A DNA stretch of 64,000 bases from Pseudomonas peli (GTDB lineage Bacteria; Pseudomonadota; Gammaproteobacteria; Pseudomonadales; Pseudomonadaceae), in the NCBI RefSeq assembly GCF_900099645.1, contig NZ_FMTL01000001.1, forward strand, positions 186,001 through 250,000, written 5' to 3'. The notes below the pieces were generated by a model. It did not search any database, was not told where the DNA came from, and worked only from the letters and a program-made list of their open reading frames with translations. Every line of letters starts with the position of its first letter. Position 1 is the stretch's first letter. Positions 21,650 through 32,209 of the stretch are shown here, piece by piece. The position numbers and the translations under genes were made by a program.

Positions 21650-22174
21650 TTAATTATGAGGCGCAGCGGCCCACTCGGGGCAGGCTGCCTCGTCAATCTG
21701 TACCGCACATTGAACCGGGACACGCGCAAAGAGTTCCAGCAGATCGCTGTTGCGCAGGCGCACACAGCCATGCGACAGCGCAACGCCCATGGGCTCGCTG
21801 TCCGGCGTACCGTGTATGTAGATATAACGGCGAAAGGTGTCGACAGCACCCAGACGATTGCGTCCAGGCTCACAGCCGCTCAGCCAGAGAATACGTGTGA
21901 GGATCCAGTCGCGACCAGGAAATTGCGCATGCAACTCCGGCGACCAAACCTCACCGGTCCAACGCCGCCCGCGCAATACAGCTGCTACTGGCAAACCCTC
22001 ACCAATCTTCGCCCTGACCGTGTGCAAACCACGCGGCGTACAGCCAGACCCGTTACGTTCGCCAGCGCCATTCAGCGCAGTGGATACGCTCAAACGCAGC
22101 TGCAGCTGCCCGTTGGCAAAGCCATACAGGCACTGATCAGCGAGGGAGATATGTAGAAGATCGAGATTCGCCAT
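21650..22174 (-). CDS. YkuD-domain L,D-transpeptidase or carboxypeptidase without signal peptide
   Basis: A 174-aa YkuD-fold enzyme with the active-site motif IHGTPD followed by SHGCVRLRN (catalytic Cys about residue 141). Such enzymes form or cut L,D-peptide bonds in peptidoglycan. The domain starts almost at residue 1 (MANLDLLHISLADQCLYGF) and there is no signal peptide. An in-frame TAG three codons before the ATG excludes a longer N-terminus. It is therefore probably cytoplasmic, and its place beside nagZ suggests muropeptide recycling, as for the cytosolic ElsL/LdtK-type L,D-carboxypeptidase of Acinetobacter. The reaction is inferred. Confidence 0.85.
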   Translation of the reverse strand: MANLDLLHISLADQCLYGFANGQLQLRLSVSTALNGAGERNGSGCTPRGLHTVRAKIGEGLPVAAVLRGRRWTGEVWSPELHAQFPGRDWILTRILWLSGCEPGRNRLGAVDTFRRYIYIHGTPDSEPMGVALSHGCVRLRNSDLLELFARVPVQCAVQIDEAACPEWAAAPHN

Positions 22175-22221
22175 GGGCGGCTAGCTTAGCGGATCGCCTC
22201 CACCAAGCCCACCCATAGCGG

Positions 22222-22929
22222 TCACGCTTTGCTGGGAACAGCAGGCGCTTTAGTACGTGGTTTGAGTTGAGCGCTGGCCAAAGCCTCATCAGCGAGGCCC
22301 GTTTCCGAACGCATGCCAGCGGCCAAAAATGGCACCATCAGGCGCATGACCTGCTCAATCGAAGTATTAACCCCAAAATCAGTTTCCGACATGGCTCGCA
22401 GGGCTTTGATCCCGGACATGCTGAACGCTGCGGCGCCGAGCATAAAGTGCACGCGCCAGAACAGTTCCAGAGGAGGAATGCGCGGAGCAGCTTCATGCAC
22501 CAGCTGCATGTAACGGCGGAACACCTTGCCGTACACCTCTTCAAGGTACTTGCGCAGGTGTCCTTGGCTCTGGCTAAAGGCCAATCCCAACAGACGCATA
22601 AAAATTGAAAGGTCATTACCACTGCGCGGTTTTACAGCCAGCGCCTGCTCAACGAGTAGCTCAAGCAGCTCTTCGAGACTGACCTTGCTATCCGGCTTCG
22701 CCTGACGGCGGTCCAGCTCGCGCTCAAGGCTTACACAGAACGGCCCGAGAAACCGCGAGAACACCGCCTGAATCAGGGCTTTCTTTGAGCCAAAGTGGTA
22801 GTTCACCGCCGCCAGGTTGACCCCTGCCTTGCTGGTGATCAGGCGCAGCGACGTTTCGGCGAAGCCTTTCTCTGCAAAAAGCTGCTCTGCCGCATCAAGA
22901 ATGCGTTCAACGGTTTCCGACTGGGCCAT
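22222..22929 (-). CDS. psrA: TetR-family regulator PsrA
   Basis: Fatty-acid-responsive regulator that, in Pseudomonas, activates rpoS and represses its own gene and beta-oxidation genes including fadBA. The 235-aa protein from ATG 22929 (MAQSETVERILDAAEQLF) has an N-terminal TetR helix-turn-helix with TSLRLITSKAGVNLAAVNYHFGSK (about residues 28-51, quoted in part) and a C-terminal ligand domain. Two tandem PsrA-type palindromes sit directly upstream, so autorepression is expected. An in-frame ATG 24 bases upstream exists but lies next to the operators. Confidence 0.94.
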   Translation of the reverse strand: MAQSETVERILDAAEQLFAEKGFAETSLRLITSKAGVNLAAVNYHFGSKKALIQAVFSRFLGPFCVSLERELDRRQAKPDSKVSLEELLELLVEQALAVKPRSGNDLSIFMRLLGLAFSQSQGHLRKYLEEVYGKVFRRYMQLVHEAAPRIPPLELFWRVHFMLGAAAFSMSGIKALRAMSETDFGVNTSIEQVMRLMVPFLAAGMRSETGLADEALASAQLKPRTKAPAVPSKA

Positions 22930-22946
22930 GACTCTTTTCATCTGAA

Positions 22947-22960
22947 CAAACACTTGTTTG
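22947..22960. promoter_or_regulatory. psrA: PsrA operator 1
   Basis: CAAACACTTGTTTG matches the PsrA box (G/C)AAAC-N2-4-GTTT(G/C) exactly. It lies 17 bases before the psrA ATG, across the expected transcription start. Confidence 0.85.
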
Positions 22961-22973
22961 AAACATACGTTTC
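22960..22973. promoter_or_regulatory. psrA: PsrA operator 2
   Basis: GAAACATACGTTTC is a second exact PsrA box. It shares its first base with the end of operator 1, so the centres are 13 bases apart, and it overlaps the predicted -10. Confidence 0.85.
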
Positions 22974-22991
22974 AGTTGCCCGGCTTGTCAA
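22962..22991 (-). promoter_or_regulatory. psrA: Candidate psrA promoter
   Basis: Minus-strand TTGACA (perfect -35) at 22991-22986, an 18-base spacer, and TATGTT (4 of 6) at 22967-22962. PsrA box 2 covers the -10. Confidence 0.55.
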
Positions 22992-23000
22992 GCCGGGCAA
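22976..23000. repeat. 25-bp inverted repeat over the psrA -35
   Basis: Perfect 11-base arms TTGCCCGGCTT and AAGCCGGGCAA separated by GTC. It contains the psrA -35 hexamer. It could be an operator for another regulator or an RNA hairpin; there is no T-run, so it is not a normal terminator. Confidence 0.7.
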
Positions 23001-23141
23001 ACCATCTTGTGGCCGGGTGGTCACAGATATCCACCAAGGGCACGTGCTAACCCTAGCTAGACGCCCCATAAGAAGCCTGAGTAACAGGGCACTGCAAGAC
23101 AAGGCATGAAGGTCAATTGAGTAGAGATCAGAACACAAGGA

Positions 23142-23169
23142 TTGCCAATTGCCGATCACTGTATATAAT
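23142..23169 (+). promoter_or_regulatory. lexA: lexA promoter
   Basis: TTGCCA at 23142-23147, a 16-base spacer, and a perfect TATAAT at 23164-23169. LexA box 1 overlaps the -10, as expected for SOS autoregulation. Confidence 0.75.
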
Positions 23170-23174
23170 CACAG
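23159..23174. promoter_or_regulatory. LexA (SOS) box 1
   Basis: CTGTATATAATCACAG fits CTG-N10-CAG with the AT-rich centre of gamma-proteobacterial LexA sites. Confidence 0.92.
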
Positions 23175-23177
23175 TCA

Positions 23178-23193
23178 CTGTACAAAAAAACAG
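23178..23193. promoter_or_regulatory. LexA (SOS) box 2
   Basis: CTGTACAAAAAAACAG fits CTG-N10-CAG and lies 19 bases after box 1, just before the lexA ribosome-binding site. Its right half is less symmetrical than box 1. Confidence 0.85.
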
Positions 23194-23201
23194 AGCCGAC
23201 C

Positions 23202-23813
23202 ATGCTAAAACTGACGCCGCGCCAAGCTGAAATTCTCGCTTTCATCAAGCAGTGCCTTGAAGACAACGGCTACCCGCCTACCCGTGCGGAAATCGCCTTG
23301 AAACTGGGTTTCAAATCCCCCAACGCAGCGGAAGAGCACCTCAAGGCCCTGGCTCGCAAGGGTGCCATCGAAATGACCCCTGGCGCTTCACGCGGTATCC
23401 GCATTCCCGGCTTCGAGCCTAATGCTGAAGAGGACGAAGGCTTACCGGTGATTGGTCGCGTCGCTGCAGGTGCGCCGATCCTGGCGCAACAGCATGTTGA
23501 AGAGTCCTGCAAGATCAACCCAGATTTCTTCCATCCCAAGGCTGATTACCTGCTGCGTGTACGCGGCATGAGCATGAAAGACATCGGCATATTCGATGGC
23601 GATCTGCTGGCCGTACACACCACCCGTGAAGCCCGTAACGGGCAAGTAGTGGTGGCGCGTCTCGACGACGAAGTAACGGTCAAACGTTTCAAGCGTGAAG
23701 GCAACAAGGTCTGGCTGATTGCGGAAAACCCTGAGTTCGCGCCGATCGAAGTAGACCTGGAAGAACAGGACCTGATTATTGAAGGCTTGAGCGTCGGCGT
23801 TATCCGCCGCTAG
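23202..23813 (+). CDS. lexA: SOS repressor LexA
   Basis: Represses DNA-damage genes and cleaves itself when RecA is activated. The 203-aa protein has an N-terminal winged helix ([20 protein letters not shown], about residues 27-46), the cleavage bond Ala89-Gly90 in GRVAAGAP, nucleophile Ser124 in RGMSMKDIG and base Lys161 in VTVKRFK. It is full length with all catalytic residues present. It forms an operon with sulA, 10 bases downstream. Confidence 0.98.
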   Translation: MLKLTPRQAEILAFIKQCLEDNGYPPTRAEIALKLGFKSPNAAEEHLKALARKGAIEMTPGASRGIRIPGFEPNAEEDEGLPVIGRVAAGAPILAQQHVEESCKINPDFFHPKADYLLRVRGMSMKDIGIFDGDLLAVHTTREARNGQVVVARLDDEVTVKRFKREGNKVWLIAENPEFAPIEVDLEEQDLIIEGLSVGVIRR

Positions 23814-23823
23814 TGGAGGATTT

Positions 23824-24300
23824 ATGCAGTTCCCGCAATCACTGAACCGTACACAACTGCCTTTGTTCGATGCATTCCTGGCATCGACGGTGACACCATT
23901 ATTTGCCGATAGCGCTGAGCTAACCTGGCCGGATGATGAAACAGAGGCTTTCAGTGAGCTATCGCTGCGTGGTGCAGCTGGGCACTGCCTGAACCTTCTA
24001 GCGCCGATTTTGCGTGAACTTAGTGACAACCACGATGAACGCTGGCTGACCCTTATCGCACCGCCATCAAGCCTGACCCAAGCTTGGCTACGCGACGCGG
24101 GCCTGAACCGTGAACGCATCCTGCTGCTGCATCCCCGGGGTACACAAAGTCCGCTCGAACTGGCCCAGCAGGCCCTCATGCTAGGACGCAGCCACACCGT
24201 TGTCAGCTGGCTGCATCCACTTGAGCGTCAGGCGCGGCAACAACTTGAGCAGGCCGCCCGACAGGGAAAGGCGCAAAGCCTAAATATCAGTTTGGGATAA
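23824..24300 (+). CDS. sulA: SOS cell-division inhibitor SulA
   Basis: Blocks FtsZ polymerisation during the SOS response. The 158-aa protein shows the SulA/RecA-like core: LNLLAPILRELSD, RWLTLIAPPSSLTQAWLRDAGLNRERI (quoted in part) and SHTVVSWLHPLE. It lies immediately after lexA with GGAGG seven bases before the ATG and no promoter of its own, so it is controlled by the two LexA boxes in front of lexA. This lexA-sulA arrangement is usual for Pseudomonas. Confidence 0.93.
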   Translation: MQFPQSLNRTQLPLFDAFLASTVTPLFADSAELTWPDDETEAFSELSLRGAAGHCLNLLAPILRELSDNHDERWLTLIAPPSSLTQAWLRDAGLNRERILLLHPRGTQSPLELAQQALMLGRSHTVVSWLHPLERQARQQLEQAARQGKAQSLNISLG

Positions 24301-24403
24301 TTGGCCTCAGGTCGCACAAGGAGCGTGCGGCTTAGCCGAAAAGAGGTCTAGGCAACAAAACGCTGGCAGATCGTTGTAATTTCAGCCCCCAAGAGAACTG
24401 CAA

Positions 24404-24637
24404 TCAATGCAGGACTCGAGGACCTTCTTCCTGCTGAAAATTATTTTCAGCCAATCGCCCCGCCATCTGTACACCCACATTGAGCATGGCTTTGGCCACC
24501 TCAACATGCTGCCCCTGCAGAAAGGCCTTGGCATCAGCAGAGAAATCCAGCACCACCAGTGATTCTTCATCCTCTGCACGACGCAGGGCGATACGCCCGT
24601 CGGGCAATTCTACAATTTCCAGGAATGATGTAGGCAT
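24404..24637 (-). CDS. Small conserved Pseudomonas protein of unknown function
   Basis: A 77-aa protein starting MPTSFLEIVELPDGRIALRR at ATG 24637. It is acidic, soluble, without cysteines in a motif or membrane helix. The first half looks like a small beta structure (ELPDGRIALRRAEDEESLVVLDFS, positions 8-31) and the second half is helical. I recognise it only as a conserved small protein in this location in Pseudomonas. It converges with sulA, with 103 bases between the stops holding nothing I can call. Confidence 0.65.
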   Translation of the reverse strand: MPTSFLEIVELPDGRIALRRAEDEESLVVLDFSADAKAFLQGQHVEVAKAMLNVGVQMAGRLAENNFQQEEGPRVLH

Positions 24638-24715
24638 TGGCTTAGCTCTCCACAATAGGTCGATAGTGTAACAGCCGACTCGGGCTCGCCCTAGTCCGCC
24701 GGTCCAATCAGCGCC

Positions 24716-25234
24716 TCACCACTCGCTCAAGGTTTCTCGAAACCGCTGCGCCAGAGCCTTCAGCTGCTGACGCCACGTCTCTAGCGTTTCCTGCGTCAAC
24801 GGCATAACTTCGTCATCTAGGCTGACCGCGGTGATCAACGGTGTAGCGGGATCGACCTTAGCCTTCTTGCCAGCCTGCGGCGGCTGAAACAGCTCGGCAT
24901 AAGCCTTGAGCAGCTGAGCAACCCAGCTGTCGGCGGACTGTGCCAGCTCGACCAGCTCACCCAGCTCCTGGCTAGGCGCCGCCTGCAATACGTCCTCAGT
25001 GAGAAAACGTTCGGCCCGTGGCGCGGCGCTGTCCGGCAAGCGGTAGTAACCGGCAATCTCATGGCACAGGCCGAGCAAGGCACCGTACAGATGAAATAAC
25101 GCAGCCTCGCGCTCAGCCTGGATCAAGGCCAAGGCATTCATGCTCTGGCCTTGCTCAGCCTGGCGCCAGGATTCCAACGCCAGGCCGGTATAGAAAATTT
25201 TCTGGTTGGTGCGGGTATAGAGTTCATTGGCCAT
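24716..25234 (-). CDS. DUF6586-like helical protein
   Basis: A 172-aa soluble, strongly helical protein starting MANELYTRTNQKIFYTGLAL, with no signal peptide or catalytic motif visible. It is a conserved Pseudomonas protein located next to topA; the domain name DUF6586 is from memory. An alternative start 15 bases upstream is in frame. The function is unknown; helix content suggests a scaffold or partner protein, but nothing in the sequence proves it. Confidence 0.65.
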   Translation of the reverse strand: MANELYTRTNQKIFYTGLALESWRQAEQGQSMNALALIQAEREAALFHLYGALLGLCHEIAGYYRLPDSAAPRAERFLTEDVLQAAPSQELGELVELAQSADSWVAQLLKAYAELFQPPQAGKKAKVDPATPLITAVSLDDEVMPLTQETLETWRQQLKALAQRFRETLSEW

Positions 25235-25316
25235 TGCGGCGCCCTCCATAACGGATTAGATAAGCATACGCGCGCAGGCCAGCGGCAAGCGCGCGTCGTG
25301 CTAAATCAGCTGTTGA

Positions 25317-27926
25317 TCAGCTCTTGTCTTCGACTTTCCACTTGCCGCCATCATAGAACGCACGCCAGCCCGTCGGTTTGCCGTCGACTTCGGTCTGCAC
25401 GTACTGCTCTTTGGTCTTGCGGCTGTAACGGATCACCGCTGCGCGACCTTGCGGGTCTTTCTTCGGTGCATCGCAAAGGAAGTGGTACTTGGGGTCGATC
25501 TCATCGCGGTGCGGAATCAGCTCGATCACTAACGGTGCACGGGTTTCGCGGTTTTTCGGGAACTGGCTGGCAGCCAGGAACAGACCCGAAGCGCCATCGC
25601 GCAGGATGTAGGTGTCGTTGACCTTCTCGCACTTGAGCTCCGGCATCTTCACCGGGTCCATTTTAGGTGGCGCCGCTTCACCGCTTTTCAGCAGTTTGCG
25701 GGTGTTCTTACACTCGCTGTTGGTGCAACCGAAGAACTTGCCGAAACGGCCGGTTTTCAGCTGCATCTGACTGCCACACTTGTCGCAGTCCAGGCTCGGA
25801 CCTTCATAGCCCTTGATGCGGTACTGGCCCTGCTCCACTTCATAACCGCTGCAATCGGGGTTATTACCGCAGATATGCAACTTGCGGGTTTCATCAAGCA
25901 GGTAAGCGTCCATCGCCGTCGAGCAGATCGGGCAGCGATGCTTGCCGAGCAGCACGCGCGACTCCGACTCACCCTCGTCATCCGCGGCAATTTCGTCGCC
26001 CGGCACCAGGTTGACGGTGGCCTTGCAGCGTTCTTTCGGCGGCAGTGCATAGCCGGAACAACCGAGGAAAACCCCGGTTGATGCGGTACGAATGGTCATC
26101 GGTCGGCCGCAATCACGGCAGGCGATATCGGTCAGCGTCGGCTGGTTGGCACGCATGCCGCCCTCGCCCGCTTCAGCTACTTCAAGCTTCTTCTTGAAGT
26201 CACCATAGAACTCGTCAAGCACGTGCTTCCACTCGCGCTCGCCCTGGGCCACATCGTCCAGGTGCTCTTCCATGCCAGCGGTGAAGCCGTAGTCCATAAG
26301 GTTGGAGAAGCTTTCGGCCAGACGCTCGGTGACGATATCGCCCATCTTTTCGGAGTAAAAACGACGGTTGTGCAGTGCTACATAGCCACGGTCCTGGATG
26401 GTGCCGATAATCGCTGCATAGGTCGACGGACGACCGATACCGCGTTTCTCCATTTCCTTGACCAGGCTAGCTTCCGAATAACGCGCTGGCGGCTTGGTGA
26501 AATGCTGGCTGGGGTCGAGCTTGACCAGCTTGAGCACTTCGCCCTGATTCATTTCCGGCAATACATCGTCATCGCCCGGCTTGCTCAGCTGCGGCAATAC
26601 GCGGGTGTAACCGTCGAACTTGAGAATACGGCCCTTGGCACGCAGCTCGAACTGCGCTGCCGTCACGGTAACTGTGGTCGACAGGTATTCAGCAGGCGGC
26701 ATTTGGCAGGCAACGAATTGGCGCCAAATCAGCTCATACAGGCGCTCGGCGTCACGTTCCATGCCCGACAATTGAGTCGGCTTGAGGTTGACGTCGGAAG
26801 GACGGATCGCTTCGTGCGCTTCCTGCGCGCCTTCCTTGCTACTGTAGGCAATTGGGTTGGCCGGCAGGTACTTCTTGCCGAACTCGCCTTCGATAAAGCC
26901 GCGCACCATGCTCACGGCGTCAGCCGAGAGGTTGGTCGAGTCGGTACGCATGTAGGTGATGTAACCGGCCTCGTACAGACGCTGGGCCATCATCATGGTC
27001 TTCTTCACCCCAAAGCCCAGGCGGTTACTCGCGGCCTGCTGCAGGGTGGAAGTGATAAACGGCGCCGAAGGCTTGCTGCTGGTCGGCTTATCTTCACGCT
27101 TGCTGATGCTGTAACTGGAGGCTTTCAGCGTGGCCAGGGCCGCCATTGCCTGGGCCTCGTTCAGCGGCTTGAACGCAGCGCCATTCTCACGGGCCACTTC
27201 AAAGCGCACATTGGCGCCTTTGGCGGTGCCCAGGTCGGCGTGCACTTCCCAGTATTCTTCCGGAACAAACGCGCGGATCTCTTTTTCACGCTCGACCACC
27301 AACTTCACGGCTACCGACTGCACACGACCAGCAGACAAGCCACGGGCGATCTTGGCCCACAGCAGCGGCGAAACCATGTAACCCACTACACGGTCGAGGA
27401 AGCGCCGCGCTTGCTGGGCATTGACCCGGTTGATATCCAGCTCGCCAGGCTTGGAAAACGCTTCCTGGATGGCCTTCTTGGTGATTTCGTTGAACACCAC
27501 GCGTTTATAGCGGCTGTCGTCACCACCAATGGATTCGCGCAGGTGCCAGGCAATGGCTTCCCCCTCGCGGTCCAAGTCGGTTGCGAGGTAGATGGTGTCA
27601 GCATCCTTGGCCAAACGGCGCAGCTCTTCGACCACCTTCTCTTTGCCGGGAAGGATCTCGTACTTGGCTTTCCAGCCATGTTCGGGATCAACCCCCATGC
27701 GCGCGAACAATTGGCGCTTGGCTTTCTCCTTGGGCGACAGCGCCGGCACTTCACCTGCAGCGGCCTTGCCACGCTTGACCGGCTCTTTGGCGGTACTCGC
27801 CGAACCACTGGTGGGTAGGTCACGGATGTGGCCGATGCTCGACTTCACCACGTACTCGTTGCCCAAGTACTTGTTGATGGTCTTGGCCTTGGCCGGGGAT
27901 TCCACGATGACCAGCGATTTGCCCAT
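25317..27926 (-). CDS. topA: DNA topoisomerase I
   Basis: Type IA topoisomerase that relaxes negative supercoils. The 869-aa protein begins with the Toprim segment [20 protein letters not shown], has the Toprim DxDREGE motif as [15 protein letters not shown], and the catalytic tyrosine in [11 protein letters not shown] (about Tyr325). The C-terminus holds cysteine-rich topoisomerase zinc ribbons (about residues 600-760, e.g. [38 protein letters not shown], quoted in part), then a C-terminal domain without the cysteines. Full length. Confidence 0.97.
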   Translation of the reverse strand: MGKSLVIVESPAKAKTINKYLGNEYVVKSSIGHIRDLPTSGSASTAKEPVKRGKAAAGEVPALSPKEKAKRQLFARMGVDPEHGWKAKYEILPGKEKVVEELRRLAKDADTIYLATDLDREGEAIAWHLRESIGGDDSRYKRVVFNEITKKAIQEAFSKPGELDINRVNAQQARRFLDRVVGYMVSPLLWAKIARGLSAGRVQSVAVKLVVEREKEIRAFVPEEYWEVHADLGTAKGANVRFEVARENGAAFKPLNEAQAMAALATLKASSYSISKREDKPTSSKPSAPFITSTLQQAASNRLGFGVKKTMMMAQRLYEAGYITYMRTDSTNLSADAVSMVRGFIEGEFGKKYLPANPIAYSSKEGAQEAHEAIRPSDVNLKPTQLSGMERDAERLYELIWRQFVACQMPPAEYLSTTVTVTAAQFELRAKGRILKFDGYTRVLPQLSKPGDDDVLPEMNQGEVLKLVKLDPSQHFTKPPARYSEASLVKEMEKRGIGRPSTYAAIIGTIQDRGYVALHNRRFYSEKMGDIVTERLAESFSNLMDYGFTAGMEEHLDDVAQGEREWKHVLDEFYGDFKKKLEVAEAGEGGMRANQPTLTDIACRDCGRPMTIRTASTGVFLGCSGYALPPKERCKATVNLVPGDEIAADDEGESESRVLLGKHRCPICSTAMDAYLLDETRKLHICGNNPDCSGYEVEQGQYRIKGYEGPSLDCDKCGSQMQLKTGRFGKFFGCTNSECKNTRKLLKSGEAAPPKMDPVKMPELKCEKVNDTYILRDGASGLFLAASQFPKNRETRAPLVIELIPHRDEIDPKYHFLCDAPKKDPQGRAAVIRYSRKTKEQYVQTEVDGKPTGWRAFYDGGKWKVEDKS

Positions 27927-28051
27927 GGATTGGAAAATTCCTGAAATTCGGTAAATAAATGCGGGAGGCGCTGTACTGCCTGCTAGCGCGGCACCGCTAT
28001 ATATAGTGGTGGTCTGGCCGAGGTCAAGCGCAGCAATGGCCCGATGTCAGC

Positions 28052-28288
28052 TCAAGGCCGAGTAAACAGTGCGGTTTCAGCCTCAATCAAAGCAAAGCGT
28101 GGAACCGTCTCGCCGTCCACCTCAACGCTTTCACAGAACATCTCCAGCGGCCTCACCCACAGGCCGAACTCGCCGTACAGCGCCTGATAGACCACCATCG
28201 CCTGCTCTGTTTCGGAATGTTGGGCTACGCCAAACACACGGTACTCAGGGCCTTTGTAGTGACGGTAGAGGCCGGGTTGTAGTTGCAT
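28052..28288 (-). CDS. DUF1653 family protein
   Basis: A 78-aa protein starting MQLQPGLYRHYKGPEYRVFG, the hallmark N-terminus of DUF1653 proteins, with VVYQALYGEFGLWVRPLEMF in the middle. It is a small beta-rich SH3-like fold of unknown role. ATG 28288 is well supported because everything upstream in the frame overlaps fadA and its terminator. Confidence 0.85.
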   Translation of the reverse strand: MQLQPGLYRHYKGPEYRVFGVAQHSETEQAMVVYQALYGEFGLWVRPLEMFCESVEVDGETVPRFALIEAETALFTRP

Positions 28289-28322
28289 GGGTGAATTCCT
28301 TGAAGATTTTCTGCTGATAAAC

Positions 28323-28352
28323 AAAAACCGGGGCACTGGGCCCCGGTTTTTT
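28323..28352 (-). terminator. fadBA rho-independent terminator
   Basis: CCGGGGC/GCCCCGG stem with an ACTGG loop, flanked by A5 and T6 runs. It lies just past the fadA stop on the minus strand. Confidence 0.92.
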
Positions 28353-28374
28353 CCATCTCTTACACCGGTGAAGC

Positions 28375-29565
<1,191 letters not shown>

Positions 29566-29580
29566 CTAGTCTGTCCGCGA

Positions 29581-31728
29581 TTAACCGAAAAACTTCTGGC
29601 CGTTAGCGGCCATTTCGCGAAGCTTGGCAGTCGGGGTGTACAGCGCGCCCAGCTCGGCGTATTTGTCGGCCAGGGCAACGAACTCGGCTACACCGACGGT
29701 ATCGATGTAACGCAGTGCACCACCGCGGAACGGAGGGAAGCCGATGCCGTAGATCAGACCCATATCGGCCTCAGCTGCGGTATCAACGATGCCGTCTTCC
29801 AGGCAACGCACGGTTTCCATGCACAGAGGAATCATCATGAAGTTGATGATGTCTTCATCAGTCACTTCACGCTGCTCGGTCACGATGGACTTCAGCAGGT
29901 CGTAGGCAACCGGATCAGAAACCTTCTTCGGCTTGCCGCGCTTATCCATTTCGTAGGCGTAGAAACCTTTGCCGTTCTTCTGGCCCAGGCGATCTGCTTC
30001 ATACATCACGTCAACCGCAGTACGACCTTCAACAGCCATGCGATCCGGGAAGCCTTCAGCCATTACGTCACGGCCGTGGTGACCAGTGTCGATACCGACT
30101 ACGTCGGACAGGTACGCCGGGCCCATTGGCCAGCCGAACTTCTCCATGACCTTGTCGATACGCACGAAGTCCACGCCGAAACCGAGCAGCTTGGAGAAGC
30201 CACCGAAGTACGGGAACAGCACGCGGTTAACCAGGAAGCCTGGGCAGTCGTTGACCACAACCGGGGTCTTGCCCATTTTCTTGGCGTAAGCAACGGTAGT
30301 AGCCACTGCTACGTCGCTGGACTTCTCGCCACGAATGACTTCAACCAGCGGCATCATGTGCACAGGGTTGAAGAAGTGCATGCCAACGAAGTTTTCCGGA
30401 CGCTTGAGGGCCTTGGCCAGCAAGTTAATGGAAATAGTCGAGGTGTTCGACGCGAGGATGGCGTCTTCTTTAACCACGCCTTCCACTTCGGCCAGCACGA
30501 TCTGCTTGACCTTCGGGTTCTCGACCACGGCTTCGACAACGATATCGACAGCGCCAAAGTCGCCGTAGGACATGGTCGGGCGAATAGCGGTGAGGGCTTC
30601 AGCCATCTTCGCCGGGGTCATACGACCTTTGGCAACGCGGCCGCCGAGCAGCTTGGAAGCCTCGGCCAGACCCATCTGGATACCCTCTTCACGGATATCC
30701 TTCATCAGGATCGGGGTGCCCTTGGAAGCGGACTGGTAGGCGATACCGCCACCCATGATGCCGGCGCCGAGTACGGCAGCCAGTTTTACGTCTTTGGCGA
30801 TTTCGTCGTACTGCTTGGCTTTCTTCTTCAGATCCTGATCGTTCAGGAACAGGCCGATCAGGCTGGCAGCTACCGGGGTTTTAGCCAGTTTGACGAAGCC
30901 AGCAGCTTCCACTTCCAGCGCTTTGTCGCGACCGAAGTTGGCGGCTTTCTGAATGGTTTTGATCGCTTCAACCGGCGCTGGGTAGTTCGGGCCAGCCTGA
31001 CCTGCAACGAAACCTTTGGCGGTTTCAAAGCACATCATCTGCTCAATCGCGTTGAGCTTGAGCTTTTCCAGCTTCGGCTGACGCTTGGCCTTGTAGTCCA
31101 GCTCGCCAGAGATGGCGCGCTTGATCAGGTCCAGGGCAGCGGCTTGCAGCTTGTCAGCGGCAACCACAGCATCCACCGCACCCATTTTCAGGGCGTCAGC
31201 AGCTTTGTTTTCTTTACCACCGGCAATCCACTCAACGGCGTTATCGGTACCGATAACGCGTGGCAGACGCACGGTGCCGCCGAAGCCTGGGTAAATACCC
31301 AGTTTGACTTCCGGCAGGCCAACTTTGGCGCTTTCGGCCATGACGCGGTAATCCGCCGCCAGGCACATCTCAAAACCACCGCCCAGGGCTATACCATTGA
31401 TCGCAACCACGGTTGGAACATTGAGGTCTTCAAAATCACTGAAGATCTTGTTGGCTTCGAGGTTGCCAGCCACCAGCTCTTCATCCGGCAACTTGAAGTT
31501 GTCGACGAACTCGGTGATGTCGGCGCCGACGATAAATACGTCTTTGCCACTGGTGACAATCACGCCCTTGATCGAACCATCGGCCTTGATCGCATCAACA
31601 GATTGACGCAGTTCATTGAGGGTAAGACGGTTGAATTTGTTGACGGATTCACCCTTGAGGTCGAAATTCAATTCGACGATGCCACTCTCAAGAGCCTTAA
31701 CCGTGATGGCTTTACCTTCGTAAATCAT
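29581..31728 (-). CDS. fadB: Fatty acid oxidation complex alpha subunit
   Basis: Bifunctional enoyl-CoA hydratase and 3-hydroxyacyl-CoA dehydrogenase, 715 aa from ATG 31728 ([20 protein letters not shown]). The hydratase half shows [16 protein letters not shown] (Glu about 119) and [19 protein letters not shown] (Glu about 139). The dehydrogenase half shows the NAD motif [18 protein letters not shown] (about 320) and [16 protein letters not shown] (catalytic His about 450). The upstream part of the long open frame lacks similarity. Regulation by PsrA is known in the genus, but a canonical close-spaced PsrA box was not found in the leader. Confidence 0.96.
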   Translation of the reverse strand: MIYEGKAITVKALESGIVELNFDLKGESVNKFNRLTLNELRQSVDAIKADGSIKGVIVTSGKDVFIVGADITEFVDNFKLPDEELVAGNLEANKIFSDFEDLNVPTVVAINGIALGGGFEMCLAADYRVMAESAKVGLPEVKLGIYPGFGGTVRLPRVIGTDNAVEWIAGGKENKAADALKMGAVDAVVAADKLQAAALDLIKRAISGELDYKAKRQPKLEKLKLNAIEQMMCFETAKGFVAGQAGPNYPAPVEAIKTIQKAANFGRDKALEVEAAGFVKLAKTPVAASLIGLFLNDQDLKKKAKQYDEIAKDVKLAAVLGAGIMGGGIAYQSASKGTPILMKDIREEGIQMGLAEASKLLGGRVAKGRMTPAKMAEALTAIRPTMSYGDFGAVDIVVEAVVENPKVKQIVLAEVEGVVKEDAILASNTSTISINLLAKALKRPENFVGMHFFNPVHMMPLVEVIRGEKSSDVAVATTVAYAKKMGKTPVVVNDCPGFLVNRVLFPYFGGFSKLLGFGVDFVRIDKVMEKFGWPMGPAYLSDVVGIDTGHHGRDVMAEGFPDRMAVEGRTAVDVMYEADRLGQKNGKGFYAYEMDKRGKPKKVSDPVAYDLLKSIVTEQREVTDEDIINFMMIPLCMETVRCLEDGIVDTAAEADMGLIYGIGFPPFRGGALRYIDTVGVAEFVALADKYAELGALYTPTAKLREMAANGQKFFG

Positions 31729-32209
31729 CAACTGATCTCCACGGTATGGAAGCTGAACAGTACACATCGGAGCCAACCAGCAAGCTACTCCACGGCATAG
31801 CCGTCTCAGAGTAGCCCCAATCAGCCTGGCACACCCACCGACGCGATAATCGGGCTGTAAAGGCGGTGCCTTTGAAGGCAAACGCTCAATTCATACGCCC
31901 GTTTGATTTGGGTGTGCACACCTTCAAGGAAAAGCCCCTACTTGTCAATTGGCCTGTAGTGACTGCTTGGGCGTACAAAAAATTACGTTCCAGCATCTGC
32001 CGACGCACAGATTACTCTGCAGCGAAAACGCCGCTATCCGCAGCGATATGCCGGCAGTTCCCCAACTATACGAACAGAAGTGTGATCCAGCGCATACCTA
32101 GCAAAATGATTTAGCTGCAGGTACAGTCGTCTCAATACGGCCGTTTTAGACCGCCCGTAGCCAAAACAAAAACAATTAGAGCCCAATCAAGGGCGCACGG
32201 AGTTTCCCC
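31729..32209. other. Intergenic region between fadBA and a secreted-protein gene (481 bases)
   Basis: It should hold the divergent promoters of fadBA and of the gene at 32210. I see a perfect 12-base palindrome GGTGTGCACACC (31911-31922) and a widely spaced inverted pair CAAACG/CGTTTG (31879-31905, 15 bases apart). An 82-codon open frame at 31866-32114 has no coding character. No terminator or RNA gene was recognised. Confidence 0.5.

Noticed and set aside
26223..27818. Open frame of 531 codons antisense to topA
   Set aside because: Shadow of topA with antisense composition; no motif.
31866..32114. 82-codon frame in the fadB leader region
   Set aside because: No ribosome-binding site, no recognisable domain, composition unlike neighbours.
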